Of a DNA stretch of 64,000 bases, positions 62,431 to 64,000 are shown in pieces. Origin of the DNA: a bacterium UBP6_UBA1209 (GTDB lineage: Bacteria; UBP6; UBA1177). The first letter of the stretch is position 1. The number at the start of each line of letters is the position of its first letter. The notes below the pieces were generated by a model. It made no database searches and was not told the origin of the DNA. It was given only the letters and a program-made list of their open reading frames with translations. The translations under genes were made by a program, and so were the position numbers. Where the stretch lies: assembly GCA_002309575.1 (NCBI GenBank), contig DBXP01000004.1, positions 62,001-126,000 on the forward strand, read 5' to 3'.

Positions 62431-63903
62431 ATGAAATTTGCATCCTGCAGGATTGCGGAGGATAGATTTATTGTCGATCTTTTCTCGAAGGAATACGGCA
62501 AGACGACCCTCGAGAAGAGCGAGACGGTAAAAATTTCGGATGCCGAGAGCTTTTTCAGGAGCTGCGACTACATTGACCTGGTCATCCAGGGCAGGGATCT
62601 GCTCTGTTTCTCGAGGAATTATCCTCAGGTCAAGAGCGCCTATCTGAAAAAGATCGTCGCTCAGGATATCGAGTCCGAGACTCCTTTCAAGGAGTCGGAT
62701 ATGCTGATTGAGGTGAAGAACTTCCAGAAGGGGAGTCAGGAGATGAACGCCTACTGCATTGCGAAAAGCGATGTCAGGGCGCTTCTCAAAAAGTTCGATG
62801 ACGCCTCCCGCGAAAAGGTCCGCAGCATCGTTCCGGAGGAGGTCCTGCTCTTTAAAGCTAAGGAAAACCTGCAGCAGGCGATATTTATCGGTGCCGACTA
62901 TTCGCTTCTGGTCATGCCGAACGGTCAGATAGTCCAGAACGGCGGTCTGAACGAGCTGAAAAACGATATGCTCTCCTTTTTGGAGGGAGAGGATCCCGAG
63001 AGCGAGCTTGAATCCTGGCTTAGCATCGCCGCCGACCTCAGCGAGCAGTCGGAGCTTTCGGATATCGAGCTCAGGATCCGCAAGAGCATCATCGATTTTT
63101 TTGAAAAGAGCATTTCGTACTTTGTACCGTTCATAACGACTGCCGGAACGACCGGGATCTTCATCAACGACGTCATGCCGAAAGGGACAGACAAGATCAT
63201 TGCGGAGCTAGATTCCTCCGCCTTTTCTGACGAACCTTTCAAGGTTTTCGACGTCGAGTCTCAGCTGGCGCTTGTCCCCGAATTCGTCGATAACGACAGC
63301 GGAGTCAACTTTGCGGTCGGCGACTTCGCCTACAAGGGCGGTTTCACCTTCCTGAAAAAGAGGATCATAATCGCCTTCGCGCTCTATCTGGCGGCGCTCC
63401 TTATGCTTGTCGCCGGAATGTCGATGCGTGTGGGATATCTTGACGAGCGGATATCGGCAGGCGAGACGAGGACCAAGACACTGATGAAGGAGATCCTCGG
63501 GAAGGAGGTCCCCTCCGTGAGACAGGCGCTCTCAATGATGGACAAGACCATCCGAGGCGAGGCGCTTTCCGCAGACAAAAAGGCGGTCTATCCCTACAGC
63601 GCACTCTACATCATGGAGCAGATCTTTCCATATTTCACCTTTGAAAACAGCACGATCGAGGTGGCTGAGCTTTCTATAAAGGAGGAGGGGAAGATCCGTG
63701 TCACAGGAACGAGCAATACGCTCGAAGATATCAATAAATTCGCTGACTTGCTTGACGCTGATCCGCTGATCGACGAGGTCAACCGCGGTCAGATCAATAC
63801 ACGCGGCGACAAGAGTTCCTTCAACATTTCGTTCTCCTATGCACAGGCGAAAAAGGAGGATCCCAAGGCCAAGAAGGGTAAGAAAAAGAGTAAGGATGAA
63901 TAG
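62431..63903 (+). CDS. gspL: Type II secretion system protein GspL
   Basis: A 490-residue bitopic protein. The cytoplasmic actin-like domain (about 1-300) would bind GspE; one membrane helix is at about 312-332 (IIIAFALYLAALLMLVAGMSM), followed by a periplasmic ferredoxin-like domain (about 395-475, with ITVTGTSNT-like segment RVTGTSNTLEDINKFADLL) and a Lys-rich end. GAGGTG precedes ATG 62431. Sequence is weakly conserved in GspL; place between gspK and gspM supports the call. Confidence 0.88.
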   Translation: MKFASCRIAEDRFIVDLFSKEYGKTTLEKSETVKISDAESFFRSCDYIDLVIQGRDLLCFSRNYPQVKSAYLKKIVAQDIESETPFKESDMLIEVKNFQKGSQEMNAYCIAKSDVRALLKKFDDASREKVRSIVPEEVLLFKAKENLQQAIFIGADYSLLVMPNGQIVQNGGLNELKNDMLSFLEGEDPESELESWLSIAADLSEQSELSDIELRIRKSIIDFFEKSISYFVPFITTAGTTGIFINDVMPKGTDKIIAELDSSAFSDEPFKVFDVESQLALVPEFVDNDSGVNFAVGDFAYKGGFTFLKKRIIIAFALYLAALLMLVAGMSMRVGYLDERISAGETRTKTLMKEILGKEVPSVRQALSMMDKTIRGEALSADKKAVYPYSALYIMEQIFPYFTFENSTIEVAELSIKEEGKIRVTGTSNTLEDINKFADLLDADPLIDEVNRGQINTRGDKSSFNISFSYAQAKKEDPKAKKGKKKSKDE

Positions 63904-63912
63904 GAGTCTGTC

Positions 63913-64000
63913 ATGAAGGAAAAGATAATCGAAGCAATAAGCAACCTCAGCGAGAGAGAACGCACGATTCTGATGGGTTTTATCGCCTTCGTGATGGTTT
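63913..64000 (+). CDS. gspM: Type II secretion system protein GspM (5' part, cut by window end)
   Basis: Only 29 residues are visible: MKEKIIEAISNLSERERTIL then the start of a membrane helix (MGFIAFVMV). The 'LS.RER' motif before a first helix is typical of GspM/PilO-type proteins, which pair with GspL. AGGAG stands before ATG 63913, nine bases after gspL. Confidence 0.78.
   Translation, partial: MKEKIIEAISNLSERERTILMGFIAFVMV

Overview
This window is a compact piece of a Gram-negative bacterial chromosome. There is no gap over 300 bases, genes are often joined by ATGA or TGATG overlaps, and Shine-Dalgarno sites are strong (GGAGG). The Tol-Pal system, RseP, T2SS secretin and MlaE show a double membrane. 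The type IV pilus order pilB-pilT-pilC-pilS-pilR is that of Myxococcus. A lipoprotein with an IgGFc-binding-type domain and several lipoproteins with Asp/Thr/Glu/Pro-rich tandem spacers are also typical of Myxococcota and related former Deltaproteobacteria. I read this as a member of that broad lineage with moderate confidence; genus or family cannot be told. No transposase, phage gene or CRISPR array was seen.

Layout. 1-2.4 kb: end of a BtuF-like metal-chelate binding protein, a polyprenyl diphosphate synthase and a MlaE permease. 2.4-5.0 kb (-): a YidC-like insertase domain joined to a sulfatase-like alkaline phosphatase domain. 5.2-12.4 kb: type IV pilus motors and regulators under a good sigma-70 promoter, with no pilin gene. 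12.5-17.6 kb: a K+-dependent membrane pyrophosphatase and a SWIM/SNF2 helicase. 17.6-23.3 kb: small membrane protein, gamma-carbonic anhydrase, 5'-nucleotidase, PfkB kinase, small DMT transporter, acidic-repeat lipoprotein and spermidine synthase. 23.4-29.3 kb: lon, serS, three unknown genes, tRNA-Val and tRNA-Asp. 29.3-31.5 kb: Dpm1-like glycosyltransferase, DapH and an ABC ATPase. 31.5-38.0 kb (-): an envelope operon rseP-tolQ-tolR-tolA-tolB-pal-lgt-like. 38.2-41.9 kb: an acidic-repeat lipoprotein (-), purF and glnA. 41.9-47.5 kb (-): an operon of four lipoproteins with coaE inside it. 47.7-51.8 kb: clpA, converging on manC and a cupin phosphomannose isomerase. 52.0-64.0 kb: a type II secretion operon gspC-D-E-F-G-H-I-J-K-L-M, cut by the window end.

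How they fit together. Much of the window concerns the cell envelope: lipoprotein acylation (Lgt-like), outer membrane linkage (Tol-Pal), protein export (T2SS), surface pili and mannose activation and transfer (ManC, PMI, Dpm1-like). The T2SS operon has a textbook -24/-12 sigma-54 promoter, and the window also encodes the sigma-54 activator pair PilS-PilR, which suggests, but does not prove, shared control of pili and secretion. The most novel items are two neighbouring lipoproteins that each carry exactly seven GDPIM-type nonapeptides inside a ZU5-like domain, followed by Cys-rich modules (one copy versus about four), and the insertase-sulfatase fusion.
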